Below are positions 24,693-33,868 of a DNA stretch of 64,000 bases, one piece after another. This stretch comes from DATGZH01 sp035297265 (GTDB lineage: Bacteria > Actinomycetota > Acidimicrobiia > Acidimicrobiales > RAAP-2). The notes under the pieces were generated by a model, which had not been told where the DNA came from, did no database searches, and saw only the letters and a program-made list of their open reading frames with translations. The stretch is taken from contig DATGZH010000064.1 of NCBI GenBank assembly GCA_035297265.1, positions 124,001 through 188,000 on the forward strand. The letters run 5' to 3'. Position 1 is the first letter of the stretch, and every line of letters starts with the position of its first letter. The translations under genes and the position numbers were made by a program.

Positions 24693-25556
24693 GTGGGGTT
24701 CCTGGAGGAGCGGGCCAACCTGGCGGGCAAGGTGGCCGTCCTCGTCGGCGGGGGCGGGGGGCTCGGTCGGGCCTGCGCCCTCGACCTCGGTCGGGCCGGC
24801 ATGCGCGTCGCCCTCGCCGACCGCGACGAGACGGCGCTGGAGGCGACGGTGGCCGACATCGAGGCGGCCGGCGGGGAGACGCTGAGCGCGTTGTTCGACG
24901 CCCGCGAGCCGGACGCGCTCGCCGCCTTCTACGAGCGGGTCGACGAGACGTGGGGCGACCGGCTCGACGTGCTCGTCAACGTCGTCGGCGGGACCTTCGC
25001 CCAACCCTTCGAGGAGTCGAACCCCCGGGGATGGGACGCCCTCATCCGGACGAACTTCGTCTGGCTGCTCCACAGCACCCAGCTCGCGATACCGCGGCTG
25101 CGGCGGGCCGGTGGCGGCAGCATCATCAATCTGACGTCCATCGAGGCGCACCGGGCCGCGCCCCGCTACGCGGTCTACGCGGCGATGAAGGCGGCGGTCC
25201 ACAGCCTGACGAGGAGCCTGGCGGTGGAGCTCGCCCCCGACGCCATCCGGGTCAACACCATCGCCACCGACCTGGTGCCGACGGGCGCCATGGCCGAGCT
25301 CCAGGTCGTCGGGGACGACAAGGCGAAGCTCCACCACCAGGTGATGATCCCCATGGGCCGGTGCGGGACCTACGAGGACGTCGGCGGGTGCGCGCTGTTC
25401 CTCGCCTCGGACCTCTCCGCCTACGTGACCGGCACGAGCCTCCACCCCGACGGCGGGGCCATCGCCTCGTCGGGCTGGATGAACTGGCCGGGCTACGGGT
25501 TCCTCAACCACCCGTCGCCGCCGGTCATCGAGTGGCTGCTCGGACAAGAGGAGTGA
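24693..25556 (+). CDS. SDR-family oxidoreductase
   Basis: 287 residues from GTG 24693, immediately after the hydrolase stop. It shows GGGGGLGRACA (cofactor), LADRDETALEA for NAD(H), VNVVGGTF replacing NNAG, INLTSIEAH with the catalytic Ser, YAAMKAAV with Tyr and Lys, and SAYVTGTSLHPDGG near the end. A C-terminal extension of about 30 residues (GWMNWPGYGFLNHPSPP) is unusual and may cap the substrate pocket. The substrate is unknown; context suggests it acts on the product of the lactone hydrolase. Confidence 0.85.
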   Translation: MGFLEERANLAGKVAVLVGGGGGLGRACALDLGRAGMRVALADRDETALEATVADIEAAGGETLSALFDAREPDALAAFYERVDETWGDRLDVLVNVVGGTFAQPFEESNPRGWDALIRTNFVWLLHSTQLAIPRLRRAGGGSIINLTSIEAHRAAPRYAVYAAMKAAVHSLTRSLAVELAPDAIRVNTIATDLVPTGAMAELQVVGDDKAKLHHQVMIPMGRCGTYEDVGGCALFLASDLSAYVTGTSLHPDGGAIASSGWMNWPGYGFLNHPSPPVIEWLLGQEE

Positions 25557-25583
25557 ACGGCGTGGTGCGGCGAAAGGAGCGAC

Positions 25584-26384
25584 GTGGAAGCTGAGGGTGT
25601 GGCCCTCGTGACCGGGGCCAGCCGGGGGATCGGCCGGGCGGTGGCCGTCGACCTCGCCCGGGCCGGGTTCGACGTGGTGGCCACGATGCGCGACCCGGCG
25701 GCCGGGGAGGGACTCGCCGAGGAGGCCGCCGGAGGCAAGGGCTCCCTCCGGGTGGCCCGCCTCGACGTGACCCGCCCCGAGACCATCGAGATCCCGGCGG
25801 GTCTTCGGGTCCTCGTGAACAACGCCGGCACCGAGCTCGACTACCTCCCGGTCGAGCACACCCCGATGAAGCAGTGGCGGGAGGTCTTCGAGACCAACGT
25901 GTTCGGGCTGATCGACGTCACCCGGCGAGCGGTGCCCGAGCTGCGGGCCGGCGGCGGCGGCGTGATCTGCAACATCACCTCGTCGTCCCTGCTGCTGCCG
26001 TTGGCCTTCTACGCCGTCTACCGGGCCTCGAAGGCCGCGGTCCAGGCGTTCGGCGAGAGCCTGTCGGCCGAGGTGGCCCCGCTCGGCATCCGGGTGGTCG
26101 AGATCCTGCCGGGGCCGGTCGAGTCCGACATGCTCGCCCACTCCGACCGGCCGCGGGAGGCCGCGGCCTACCCGGAGTACGCGGCCCTCGCCGAGCAGCA
26201 GTACGTCGAGCGCCACGCCCTCACCGCGTCGACCCCCGCGGCGGCCGCCGCCGCGACCATCCGCCAGGCGATGCTCGACGAGGGCGGACCGCTGCGCCAG
26301 CCCTGCGACGAGATGGGCCGCCACCTGCTGGCCGCATGGCGCAAGAACCCCGAGGATGTCATCGCGGGCCTGCTCGAAGGCTGA
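25584..26384 (+). CDS. SDR-family oxidoreductase
   Basis: 266 residues from GTG 25584, with AAAGGAG upstream. It has TGASRGIGRAVA, VLVNNAGTELDYLP, ITSSSLLLPLAFYAVYRASK (catalytic Ser, Tyr, Lys), and EILPGPVESDM. The YRASK site and long C-terminal helical tail (EEQQYVERHAL-like region and DEMGRHLLAAWRKNP) resemble classical SDRs acting on retinol- or steroid-like alcohols. It lies 27 bases after the previous SDR, so hydrolase-SDR-SDR is probably one operon. Confidence 0.85.
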   Translation: MEAEGVALVTGASRGIGRAVAVDLARAGFDVVATMRDPAAGEGLAEEAAGGKGSLRVARLDVTRPETIEIPAGLRVLVNNAGTELDYLPVEHTPMKQWREVFETNVFGLIDVTRRAVPELRAGGGGVICNITSSSLLLPLAFYAVYRASKAAVQAFGESLSAEVAPLGIRVVEILPGPVESDMLAHSDRPREAAAYPEYAALAEQQYVERHALTASTPAAAAAATIRQAMLDEGGPLRQPCDEMGRHLLAAWRKNPEDVIAGLLEG

Positions 26385-26417
26385 GGCCGACGCCCTCTCG
26401 CGGTCCGATCCCGTGTC

Positions 26418-26759
26418 TCAGGCCATGCCGGACGACGAGACGATCACTATTCGCCCGTACTTCGCCGCACGCGGGCTTGAGAACGGCGACGGGGTCCGGT
26501 AATCGATAACGATCGTCTGCTCCGGAGGGACGTCCACGTTGATACCTGCGTGGCCGATGTCCTCACCGAACCACCGGAAAAACACCGTGACCTCATGTCG
26601 TCCAGGCGCGCACGGCAACCACTGTCGTCCCCAACGTGTCCTTCGAGGCGCCCCGTCGATAACGATCTTGGGCCGGCAGAACATCTGCCAACCCCATGCG
26701 AGCACGCTGCAACGTAAGTAGAGGAGGATCCCGGTTCGCTCGTTCGGTCGGTCACGCAC
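26418..26759 (-). CDS. Small hypothetical protein (conserved beta-sandwich-like)
   Basis: 113 residues, not assigned to a named family. Visible features are a hydrophobic N-terminus (GILLYLRCSVLAWGWQMF), then KIVIDGAPRRTRWGRQWLP, PGRHEVTVFFRWFGEDIG, and VDVPPEQTIVIDYRTPS. The order 'basic-V-I-D-G ... W-G ... P-G-R-H-x-V-x-V ... V-D-V-P-x-x-Q' suggests a small beta-sheet domain that also occurs in membrane-associated actinobacterial proteins. The start is uncertain: GTG 26759 has no ribosome site, and an internal ATG (MFCRP) is possible. Its GC content is visibly lower than the flanks. It lies between convergent units. Confidence 0.55.
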   Translation of the reverse strand: MRDRPNERTGILLYLRCSVLAWGWQMFCRPKIVIDGAPRRTRWGRQWLPCAPGRHEVTVFFRWFGEDIGHAGINVDVPPEQTIVIDYRTPSPFSSPRAAKYGRIVIVSSSGMA

Positions 26760-26765
26760 CGATGC

Positions 26766-27959
26766 TCAGGAGGGGGGCGCCACCCCGACCAGGCCGTACA
26801 TGTTGGTGCCCATCATCTTCTTCACGTCCTCGATGGAGAAGATGTCGCTCATCTCCTTGGCCCAGTTGACGGGCACGTCGAGACCCTCGGGGTGCGGGTA
26901 GTCCGACCCGAAGAGGACGTGCTCGGCCGTGATCACGTCGACCAGGTCCTCGATGTGGTCCTCCCAGAACGGGTTGATGTAGAGGTTGCGCACGAAGACG
27001 TCGCGCGGATGCTCCACGAAGTCCTGGGGCATCTTCTTGTAGACGTGCTCGAGGATCGTGAGGCAGGGCAGGGCCCAGCTCCCGCCGTTCTCGATGCTGG
27101 CCAGCTTGACCCCGGGGAAACGGCTCAGCATGCCGTGGCAGATGGCCGAATAAACGGTGTCGCTGATGGCCCGCCCCGACGTCGACGCCTCGAAGAAGGC
27201 CGTGGGCTTGAAGGCGAGCATCTCGCGACGGCTGCCCTCCCAGTCGTTCACCTGGCGCTGGTAACCCGAGTCCGAGGAGTGGACGGCCACGAGGACCCCC
27301 GACTCCTGCACCCTCGCCCAGAACGGGTCGAACTCGGGCAGGAACGGCGACTTCGTGCCCCGGTAGCCGGCCACCGGCGCCGGGCGGAGAAGCACCACCT
27401 TGGCCCCCTCGCTCAACAGCCACTCGAGCTCGGCCACGCCGCGCTCGACAATGCAGGGGTTCACGACGGGTGTGGCGAAGATGCGGTTCTTGTAGTTGAA
27501 CTTCCACTCGTCGAGGATCCAACGGTTGAGTGAGTGGAGCATCGTGAGCGTGAGGTCCGGATCGTCGGTCAGACGCACCTCGAGCAGCGAGGCCAGCGTC
27601 GGGAACATGAGCGCCGCGTCGATGCCGAGCTCGTCCAAGAGCTCCAGCCTCGGCTCGGCCGAGCGGAAGGCCGGGATCGACCGGATCGGCTCACCGGACA
27701 GCTCCCGGAGGGTCTTCCCCTCGGTGTTGGTCCCGCCGAAGTAGGCCATGTGCGCCCCCGGCCGGGCCACCACCTCGAAGGTGGGGTTGGGGATGTACTC
27801 GGAGATCACGTTGTCGACCGCGATCTTCGTGCGCCCGTTGACCTGGACGTACTTGATGAGACCCTGGTACTCGGCCGGGAGGTAGCGGGTGAAGGCGTCC
27901 TCGGTCTCGTAGAGGTGGTTGTCAGAGTCGAAGACGGGGAAATCGAGCTTGGCCGCCAT
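26766..27959 (-). CDS. Amidohydrolase-family metalloenzyme (amidohydrolase_2 type)
   Basis: 397 residues from ATG 27959, with GGAGGT just upstream. The N-terminal metal motif is degenerate (FDSDNHLYE, Asp-x-Asp-x-His). Further motifs are ALMFPTLAS, LRPAPVAGYRG, VAVHSSDSGY, and the C-terminal FGSDYPHPEGL. This matches the decarboxylase/hydrolase branch of the amidohydrolase superfamily (ACMSD-like), often found in actinobacterial catabolic clusters. The reaction could be decarboxylation or hydration of a cyclic intermediate. A second homologue (48229-49449) heads another operon. The gene lies 133 bases after the LLM oxidoreductase gene on the same strand. Confidence 0.85.
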   Translation of the reverse strand: MAAKLDFPVFDSDNHLYETEDAFTRYLPAEYQGLIKYVQVNGRTKIAVDNVISEYIPNPTFEVVARPGAHMAYFGGTNTEGKTLRELSGEPIRSIPAFRSAEPRLELLDELGIDAALMFPTLASLLEVRLTDDPDLTLTMLHSLNRWILDEWKFNYKNRIFATPVVNPCIVERGVAELEWLLSEGAKVVLLRPAPVAGYRGTKSPFLPEFDPFWARVQESGVLVAVHSSDSGYQRQVNDWEGSRREMLAFKPTAFFEASTSGRAISDTVYSAICHGMLSRFPGVKLASIENGGSWALPCLTILEHVYKKMPQDFVEHPRDVFVRNLYINPFWEDHIEDLVDVITAEHVLFGSDYPHPEGLDVPVNWAKEMSDIFSIEDVKKMMGTNMYGLVGVAPPS

Positions 27960-28092
27960 CGTGGACCTCCTGTCTCCCGACACGGCACGACGCCGGACAG
28001 ACGCGCGCCGCTCTCACCAACCTATCGGGACGATCGTATCGAGCGGTCTGCGTGACCGACCAGGGTCGAAGGACCCCTGGGGGGCGCCCATC

Positions 28093-28965
28093 TCAGTCCG
28101 TCGCGGCCGTGGCGGCCGGCGGGTGCAGGAGGTCGCCGACCTCCCCTGCGTACCGGCCGAGCCCGTCGAGGGCCTCCTTGGAGCTGCGCCACGGACGGAC
28201 GAGCACCCGGTCCACCCCGGCCTCGGCGTAGCGGGCGAGATCGTCCGGACCGGCGTCACCTGCGCCGAGCGTGATCTCCGCCCGCCCCGGTCGCCCGGCG
28301 GCCTCGCGCAGCTCGGCCAGCCGCTCGACGGCCTGGGCCAGCTGCTCCAACGTGTGGTTCATCGGGATCCACCCGTCGCCCACGGTGGCCGCCCGCCGCA
28401 GGGCGGCCGGGCCGTCGCCCCCGATGTGGAGGGGGGGCGAGGGCCGCTGCACCGGCTTGGGCTCGAACATGACCGGGCCGAAGTCGAAGAACTCCCCGTG
28501 GTGCTCGACCACCTCGTCGTTCCAGAGCCGGCGGCACACGTCGATGGCCTCGTCGACCCGGCGGCCGCGGGTGGCGAAGTCGAGGCCCACCGCGGCCCAC
28601 TCCTCGGCCAACCAGCTCGCCCCGATGCCGAACTCGACCCGGCCGCCGGACACCACGTCGAGCGTCGCCACGGCCCGGGCCACGACGAAGGGGTGGCGGA
28701 GGCCGATGTTGTAGACCTGCGTGCCGAAGTGGATCTGCCTCGTGCAACCGGCCAGGAAGCCGAGGTAGGTGAAGACGTCGAAGACCGGGATGTCGGCGGG
28801 GATGGGCGGGTGGTCGGCCCCGGCGTACGGGCTGCCGGCGAGCTGGACGGGCAGCACGAGGTGCTCGGGCATCCAGACCGATTCGTAGCCGAGGCGGTCG
28901 GCCTCGACGGTGGCCTCCGGCCACAGGCTCGGTCGCAGCGTGCCGAGCGAGATGCCGATCTTCAC
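28093..28965 (-). CDS. Luciferase-like (LLM class) F420-dependent oxidoreductase
   Basis: 290 residues, taking GTG 28965 (VKIGISLG), the usual N-terminus of the family; the frame extends to 29004. Barrel motifs are GYESVWMPEHLVLPVQLAG, IHFGTQVYNIGLRHPFVVAR, LDVVSGGRVEFGIGASWLAEE and PPLHIGGDGPAALRRAATVGDGW. Members bind F420 or FMN and oxidise alcohols or oxygenate substrates. It lies upstream of an amidohydrolase in the same direction and is divergent from the zinc alcohol dehydrogenase. Confidence 0.87.
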   Translation of the reverse strand: MKIGISLGTLRPSLWPEATVEADRLGYESVWMPEHLVLPVQLAGSPYAGADHPPIPADIPVFDVFTYLGFLAGCTRQIHFGTQVYNIGLRHPFVVARAVATLDVVSGGRVEFGIGASWLAEEWAAVGLDFATRGRRVDEAIDVCRRLWNDEVVEHHGEFFDFGPVMFEPKPVQRPSPPLHIGGDGPAALRRAATVGDGWIPMNHTLEQLAQAVERLAELREAAGRPGRAEITLGAGDAGPDDLARYAEAGVDRVLVRPWRSSKEALDGLGRYAGEVGDLLHPPAATAATD

Positions 28966-29060
28966 GGTCGGGCCCAAAGCGTGGTCATCGCCCCTTGGTA
29001 CCACGCTGCGCCGCGCCGGCGCCCGTTGCCGGCAGCCGCCAGTGCTGTCAGCATGAGGCG

Positions 29061-30170
29061 ATGCGCGCCGCCGTCCTCCGAACCATGCCCGGTCCCCTCA
29101 CCGTCGAGGACCTCGAGATCGATGCCCCCGCTCCCCACGAGGTCCTGATCCGGACCGTGGGGGCGGGGCTCTGTCACTCCGACCTCCACGTCATCGAGGG
29201 AAAGCTCCCGATGCCCACCCCCACGGTGCTCGGCCACGAGTCGGCCGGCGTGGTGGAGGCCGTCGGGCGCGACGTCACCTACGTGGCCCCGGGCGACCAC
29301 GTCATCACGTGCATCTCGGCCTTCTGCGGCCAGTGCGAGTACTGCCTGTCGGGCCGGCCCTCCCTCTGCGAGACCTCCGGCACCGAGCGAGTCGAGGGCG
29401 AGCCGCCCCGGCTCACCATGGACGGCACCCCCATCGTCCAGTTCGCCGGGCTGTCGGGGTTCGCCGAGCAGATGCTCGTGCACGAGCGGGCCGTGGCCAA
29501 GATCCGCCCCGACATGCCCCTCGACCGGGCGGCGCTCATTGGTTGTGCGGTGACGACCGGCGTCGGCGCGGTGCACCGCACCGCACAGGTCCCGCCCGGG
29601 AGCACGGTGGCGGTCATCGGCTGCGGCGGCGTGGGGCTGAACGTCATCCAGGGCGCGGCCCTGGCCGGCGCCGGCCGGGTCGTGGCCATCGACACCAACC
29701 CGGCCAAGCTGGCCCTGGCCGAGCAGTTCGGGGCGACCGATCTCGTGGACGCGTCGGCGGACGACCCGGTGAAGGCGGTGCGTCGGCTGTTCCCCGCCGA
29801 CGCCGCCCTCGGCGTGGCCGGCAAGGGCGTGGACCACGCCTTCGAGGCCATCGGCCTCAAGGCCACGGCCGAGCAGGCCTTCAAGATGATCAAGCGGGGC
29901 GGCACGGCCACGCTCATCGGGGTCTTCACCCCGGGCACCACGATCGAGCTCGACGGGTTCTCCTTCCTCAGCGAGAAGAAGATCCAGGGCACCAACATGG
30001 GCTCCAACCGCTTCCGCCAGGACATGGCCCACTACGTCGACTTCTACCTGCAGGGGCGGCTGAAGCTGGACGAGCTCGTGTCGGCCCGCATCTCGCTCGA
30101 CCAGGTGAACGAGGGCTTCGACGCCATGCTGCGGGGCGAGGTGGCCCGTTCGGTCATCGTCTTCGACTGA
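29061..30170 (+). CDS. Zinc-dependent alcohol dehydrogenase (class III-like)
   Basis: 370 residues from ATG 29061. Catalytic zinc ligands are C38 (GAGLCHSD) and H59 (LGHESAG), with C172-type Cys in LIGCAVTTG. Structural zinc ligands are C89, C92, C95 and C103 (CGQCEYCLSGRPSLC). The NAD site is VAVIGCGGVGLNVIQGA, followed by AIDTNPAKL for NAD. The length and LIGCAVTTGVGAV segment match the mycothiol/formaldehyde- or medium-chain alcohol dehydrogenase branch. It oxidises an alcohol to an aldehyde, which the aldehyde dehydrogenase of this region could take further. Confidence 0.9.
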   Translation: MRAAVLRTMPGPLTVEDLEIDAPAPHEVLIRTVGAGLCHSDLHVIEGKLPMPTPTVLGHESAGVVEAVGRDVTYVAPGDHVITCISAFCGQCEYCLSGRPSLCETSGTERVEGEPPRLTMDGTPIVQFAGLSGFAEQMLVHERAVAKIRPDMPLDRAALIGCAVTTGVGAVHRTAQVPPGSTVAVIGCGGVGLNVIQGAALAGAGRVVAIDTNPAKLALAEQFGATDLVDASADDPVKAVRRLFPADAALGVAGKGVDHAFEAIGLKATAEQAFKMIKRGGTATLIGVFTPGTTIELDGFSFLSEKKIQGTNMGSNRFRQDMAHYVDFYLQGRLKLDELVSARISLDQVNEGFDAMLRGEVARSVIVFD

Positions 30171-30266
30171 TCCCGGCGCCGGGCCCGACCCTTCGGCCGA
30201 CGCCGGCACCGGAGGGTTCGACCGGAGCGACTACCCTCACCGGGGACATCGCGGGAGGGAGGGATC

Positions 30267-32567
30267 GTGAGCATCCTCGGCAACCGAGTGCTGCGCAAAG
30301 AGGACCCGAAGTTCCTCACCGTCGGCGGCACCTACGTCGACGACGTGCCGCTCGACCACCCCCTCCACGTGGTCTACGTGCGCTCCACCGTGGCCCACGC
30401 CCGCATCGTCTCCATCGACACCGACGAGGCCGCCTCGGCACCCGGGGTGGTCGCCGTCTACACCGCCGCCGACATCGACCTGGCGCCGATGCCTCCGGGG
30501 GCGCCCTTCGCCAATCCGGCGATGACCCGTCCCTGGTTGGCCGACGGCGTCGTGCGCTTCGTGGGCGACATGGTGGCCGCCGTGGTGGCCGAGAGCCGGG
30601 AGCAGGCCGTCGACGCGGCCGAGCTCGTCGGCGTGGACTACGAGCCCCTGCCGGTGCTCGTCGACCCCGAGCAAGCCCTCGAGAGCGAGACACTCCTCTT
30701 CCCCGAGGCCGGCACGAACCTCGTGCTGTCGATCCCCGAGTCCCTCGTGGGCATCATGCTGCCGCCCGAGGCGGCCGAGCAGGACCCGAACCTCTTCGAC
30801 GGCTGTGAGGTCGTGGTCAAGCAGCGCATCTTCAACCAGCGAGTCGCCCCGTGCCCGCTCGAGGTACGAGCGGCCGCCGCCACCTTCGAGGATGGCCGCA
30901 TCACGCAGTGGTCGAGCACCCAGTCGGCCCACGGGGTGAAGACCACGATCGCCGGCACCTTCGGCGTCGACGAGGCCGATGTCCGGGTGATCGCCCCGGA
31001 CGTGGGCGGCGGGTTCGGGGCCAAGATGGGCGGCGGCCCCGAGGAGCTGTTCGTGACCTGGCTGGCCAGGGAGTACGGCCGGCCGGCCCGCTGGGTCGAG
31101 ACCCGGAGTGAGTCGATGATGACCCTCGGCCACGGGCGGGCCCAGATCCAAGACGTCGAGATCGGCGGGACCCGGGACGGCAAGATCACCGCCTACCGGC
31201 TCAACGTGGTCCAGGACGCCGGCGCCTACCCGAACTTCGGGGCGCTCCTGCCGATGATGACCCGCATGATGCTCGGCGGCGTCTACGAGATCGAGAAGCT
31301 CTCGTTCACGAGCCGCTCGGTGGCCACCAACACCAACCCGACGGTGGCCTACCGCGGGGCGGGTCGCCCGGAGGCGGCGGCGGCCATCGAACGGGCGGTC
31401 GACCTCTTCGCCGCCGAGATCGGCATGGACCCAGCCGAGGTCCGCCGCAAGAACATGATCCGCAAGGACTCGTTCCCCCACCCCACGGCGACCGGCGTCA
31501 CCTACGACGTCGGCGATTACGAGACGGCACTCGACCGGGTGCTCGAGAGGGCGGACTACGCCGGCCTCCGGGCCGAGCAGGCCCGGCGGCGCGAGTCCGA
31601 CGACCCCGTCCAGATGGGCATCGGCCTCTCGGTCTACGTCGAGATCACGAACGGCATCCCGGGCAGCGAGTTCGGGTCGGTCGAGGTGCTGCCCGACGGC
31701 AAGGCCCGGGTGCTGACCGGGACGTCGCCGCACGGCCAGGGCCACGGCACGGCCTGGTCCATGCTCGTCTCCGAGCAGCTCGGCATCCCGATCGAGGACA
31801 TCGAGGTGGTCTACGGCGACACCGACCGGGTCCCCCGAGGCGTCGGCACGTTCGGCTCGAAGTCGCTGCAGTCGGGCGGGGTGGCGGTGCACCAGGCGTC
31901 CGAGCAGGTGGTCGTGAAGGCCCGGGAGCTGGCGGCCGAGCTGCTCGAGGCCAACCCCGACGACGTCGTGCTCGACAAGGCGGAGGGCCGCTTCCACGTG
32001 GCCGGCAACCCGACCGCCGCCAAGTCCTGGGCCGAGCTGGCGGTGGCCGCCCCCGACGGGCTCTCCGCCGAGGCCGACTTCGAGGCGCCAGGCCCGACGT
32101 TCCCCTTCGGGGCCCACCTCGTCGTGGCCGAGGTCGACACGGACACGGGCCTCGCCCGCATCGTGCGCATGGTGGCGGTCGACGACGCCGGCACGATCCT
32201 CAACCCGCTGCTCCTCGAGGGGCAGCTCCACGGCGGCATCGCGCAGGGCGTGGCCCAGGCCTTGCTGGAAGAGGTGCGCTACGACGAGGACGGCAACCCG
32301 GTGACCTCCAACCTGGCCGACTACGCGATGATCTCGGCCACCGAGCTCCCGAGCTTCGAGACGCACCCGATGGAGACGCCGACGCCGTTCAACCCCCTCG
32401 GGGCGAAGGGCGTCGGCGAGTCCGGCACGATCGGCTCGACGCCGGCGGTGCAGAACGCGGTCGTCGACGCGCTGTCCCACCTCGGGGTGCGCCACGTGCA
32501 GATGCCGACGACGCCGATCCGGATCTGGCAGGCCATCAACGACGCCAAGGGAGGTGGGGCCCGATGA
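30267..32567 (+). CDS. Molybdenum hydroxylase large subunit (xanthine dehydrogenase/CoxL family)
   Basis: 766 residues from GTG 30267 after a GGAGGGAGGG ribosome site. It shows LRKEDPKFLTVGGTYVDD, VGDMVAAVVAES, PDVGGGFGAKMG, AYRGAGRPEA (around residue 361), EFGSVEVLPDGKARVLTGTSPHGQGHG and the C-terminal Glu in GAKGVGESGT. Real CO dehydrogenases carry AYxCSFR at the active loop; AYRGAGR marks the broad 'form II' group, whose members hydroxylate aldehydes, purines or N-heterocycles. It binds the molybdopterin cytosine dinucleotide cofactor. The stop overlaps the next start (ATGA). No maturation genes are next to it. Confidence 0.92.
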   Translation: MSILGNRVLRKEDPKFLTVGGTYVDDVPLDHPLHVVYVRSTVAHARIVSIDTDEAASAPGVVAVYTAADIDLAPMPPGAPFANPAMTRPWLADGVVRFVGDMVAAVVAESREQAVDAAELVGVDYEPLPVLVDPEQALESETLLFPEAGTNLVLSIPESLVGIMLPPEAAEQDPNLFDGCEVVVKQRIFNQRVAPCPLEVRAAAATFEDGRITQWSSTQSAHGVKTTIAGTFGVDEADVRVIAPDVGGGFGAKMGGGPEELFVTWLAREYGRPARWVETRSESMMTLGHGRAQIQDVEIGGTRDGKITAYRLNVVQDAGAYPNFGALLPMMTRMMLGGVYEIEKLSFTSRSVATNTNPTVAYRGAGRPEAAAAIERAVDLFAAEIGMDPAEVRRKNMIRKDSFPHPTATGVTYDVGDYETALDRVLERADYAGLRAEQARRRESDDPVQMGIGLSVYVEITNGIPGSEFGSVEVLPDGKARVLTGTSPHGQGHGTAWSMLVSEQLGIPIEDIEVVYGDTDRVPRGVGTFGSKSLQSGGVAVHQASEQVVVKARELAAELLEANPDDVVLDKAEGRFHVAGNPTAAKSWAELAVAAPDGLSAEADFEAPGPTFPFGAHLVVAEVDTDTGLARIVRMVAVDDAGTILNPLLLEGQLHGGIAQGVAQALLEEVRYDEDGNPVTSNLADYAMISATELPSFETHPMETPTPFNPLGAKGVGESGTIGSTPAVQNAVVDALSHLGVRHVQMPTTPIRIWQAINDAKGGGAR

Positions 32568-33022
32568 AGGTGGCCATCGAGGTGAACGGCACGCGCCAGG
32601 AGCGCGAGGTGGAGCCCCGTCAGCTCCTCGTGTTCTTCCTCCGCGACGACCTCGGACTGACCGGCACGAACGTCGGGTGCGACACGTCGAACTGCGGTGC
32701 CTGTACCGTGCTCCTCGACGGGGAGTCGGTGAAGTCCTGCTCGGTCCTCGCCGTCCAGGCCGACGGCGGCTCGGTCACCACGATCGAGGGGCTGGCCACC
32801 GACGGCGGGCTGCACCCGATGCAGGCGGCGTTCCAGCAGCACCACGCGCTGCAGTGCGGCTACTGCACGCCCGGCATGGTGATGGCCGCCGTCTCGCTCG
32901 TGCGCGAGCACCCGAACCCCACCGAGGCCGAGGTGCGCGAAGGGCTCGAGGGCAATCTCTGCCGGTGCACCGGCTACCACAACATCGTGAAGGCCGTCAT
33001 GGCCGCCGGGGGTGGGCGATGA
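32564..33022 (+). CDS. Molybdenum hydroxylase [2Fe-2S] small subunit
   Basis: 152 residues. Plant-type cluster ligands are C39, C44, C47 and C59 (VGCDTSNCGACTVLLDG). The second cluster near the Mo site uses C98, C101, C133 and C135 (LQCGYCTPGM and NLCRCTGYHN). It shuttles electrons from the molybdenum centre to the flavin subunit. ATGA overlaps link it to both neighbours, so the three subunits are translated in step. Unusually the order is large-small-medium (L-S-M), whereas many CO dehydrogenase operons run M-S-L. Confidence 0.95.
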   Translation: MKVAIEVNGTRQEREVEPRQLLVFFLRDDLGLTGTNVGCDTSNCGACTVLLDGESVKSCSVLAVQADGGSVTTIEGLATDGGLHPMQAAFQQHHALQCGYCTPGMVMAAVSLVREHPNPTEAEVREGLEGNLCRCTGYHNIVKAVMAAGGGR

Positions 33023-33840
33023 TCCCCTCCACCTTCGACTATGTCCGGGTCGGCTCGGTCGACGAGGCGGTCGCCGCGCTCGGAGAGCACGGGGACGAGG
33101 CCAAGCTGCTGGCCGGAGGGCACTCCCTCCTGCCGCTCATGAAACTGCGCTTGGCCAACCCGACGGTCGTCATCGATCTCGGCCCGGTGCGCGAGCTCTC
33201 CTACGTGCGCGACGACGGCGACCACGTGGCCGTCGGGGCACTCACCCGCCACCACGACGTGCACCACGACCCCGTGCTGCGGGCCCAGGTCCCCCTCCTG
33301 GCCGAAGTGGCCGGGCGGGTGGGCGATCCCCAGGTCCGCCACCGGGGGACGATCGGCGGCTCGCTGGCCCACGGCGACCCGGCGTCGGACCTGCCCGCCG
33401 CGGTGCTCGCCCTCGGTGGCGAGCTCGTGGCGAGGGGCCCCGACGGCGAGCGCGTCATCCGGGCCGACCAGTTCTTCTCCGGGTTCTTGGAGACCGCCCT
33501 CGGCCCGACCGAGGTGCTGACCGAAGTCCGGGTGCCGAAGGCCCCGGGCGGGCACGGCTACCAGAAGTTCGTGCGGCGTTCCCAGGACTGGGCCATCGTG
33601 GGCGTGGCCGTCGCCCGGGTCGACGGCCACGTCGGGGTCGGTCTCGTGCATATGGCCTCGACGCCGGTCCGGGCCGGCGCGGTCGAGGAGGCGCTGGCCG
33701 GCGGGGCCAGCGCGGTGGAGGCGGCCGAGCTCGCCGACCGGGGCACCGATCCGACGGGCGACACCAACGCCAGCCCGGAGTTCCGGCGCCACCTGGCGCG
33801 GGTCCTCACCCGTCGGGCCCTCGTCGAGGCGGGGCTCTGA
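33019..33840 (+). CDS. Molybdenum hydroxylase FAD-binding medium subunit
   Basis: 273 residues from ATG 33019, which overlaps the small-subunit stop. It has the FAD motifs AKLLAGGHSLLPLMKLRLANP (usually AGGQSL) and RHRGTIGGSLAHGDPASDLPA, then GHGYQKFVRRSQDWAIVGVAV, and a C-terminal CO dehydrogenase flavoprotein domain ending in RVLTRRALVEAGL. It passes electrons from the Fe-S subunit to quinone or another acceptor. It is the last gene of the three-subunit operon; the next start is 28 bases on. Confidence 0.93.
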   Translation: MIPSTFDYVRVGSVDEAVAALGEHGDEAKLLAGGHSLLPLMKLRLANPTVVIDLGPVRELSYVRDDGDHVAVGALTRHHDVHHDPVLRAQVPLLAEVAGRVGDPQVRHRGTIGGSLAHGDPASDLPAAVLALGGELVARGPDGERVIRADQFFSGFLETALGPTEVLTEVRVPKAPGGHGYQKFVRRSQDWAIVGVAVARVDGHVGVGLVHMASTPVRAGAVEEALAGGASAVEAAELADRGTDPTGDTNASPEFRRHLARVLTRRALVEAGL

Positions 33841-33868
33841 CGACAATCCGCCGGGCGGTCGACCGCCC

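Noticed and set aside
30237..32495. Very long open frame (752 codons) on the minus strand opposite the molybdenum hydroxylase large subunit
   Set aside because: It is an antisense shadow. In very GC-rich genes the opposite frame rarely has stops; its translation is dominated by His, Gly, Arg and Val, with no motif, while the plus-strand protein has complete family motifs.
30267..33840. Aerobic CO dehydrogenase (coxLSM)
   Set aside because: The active loop is AYRGAGR, not AYxCSFR, the gene order differs, and accessory genes are absent. Only a general molybdenum hydroxylase call is justified.
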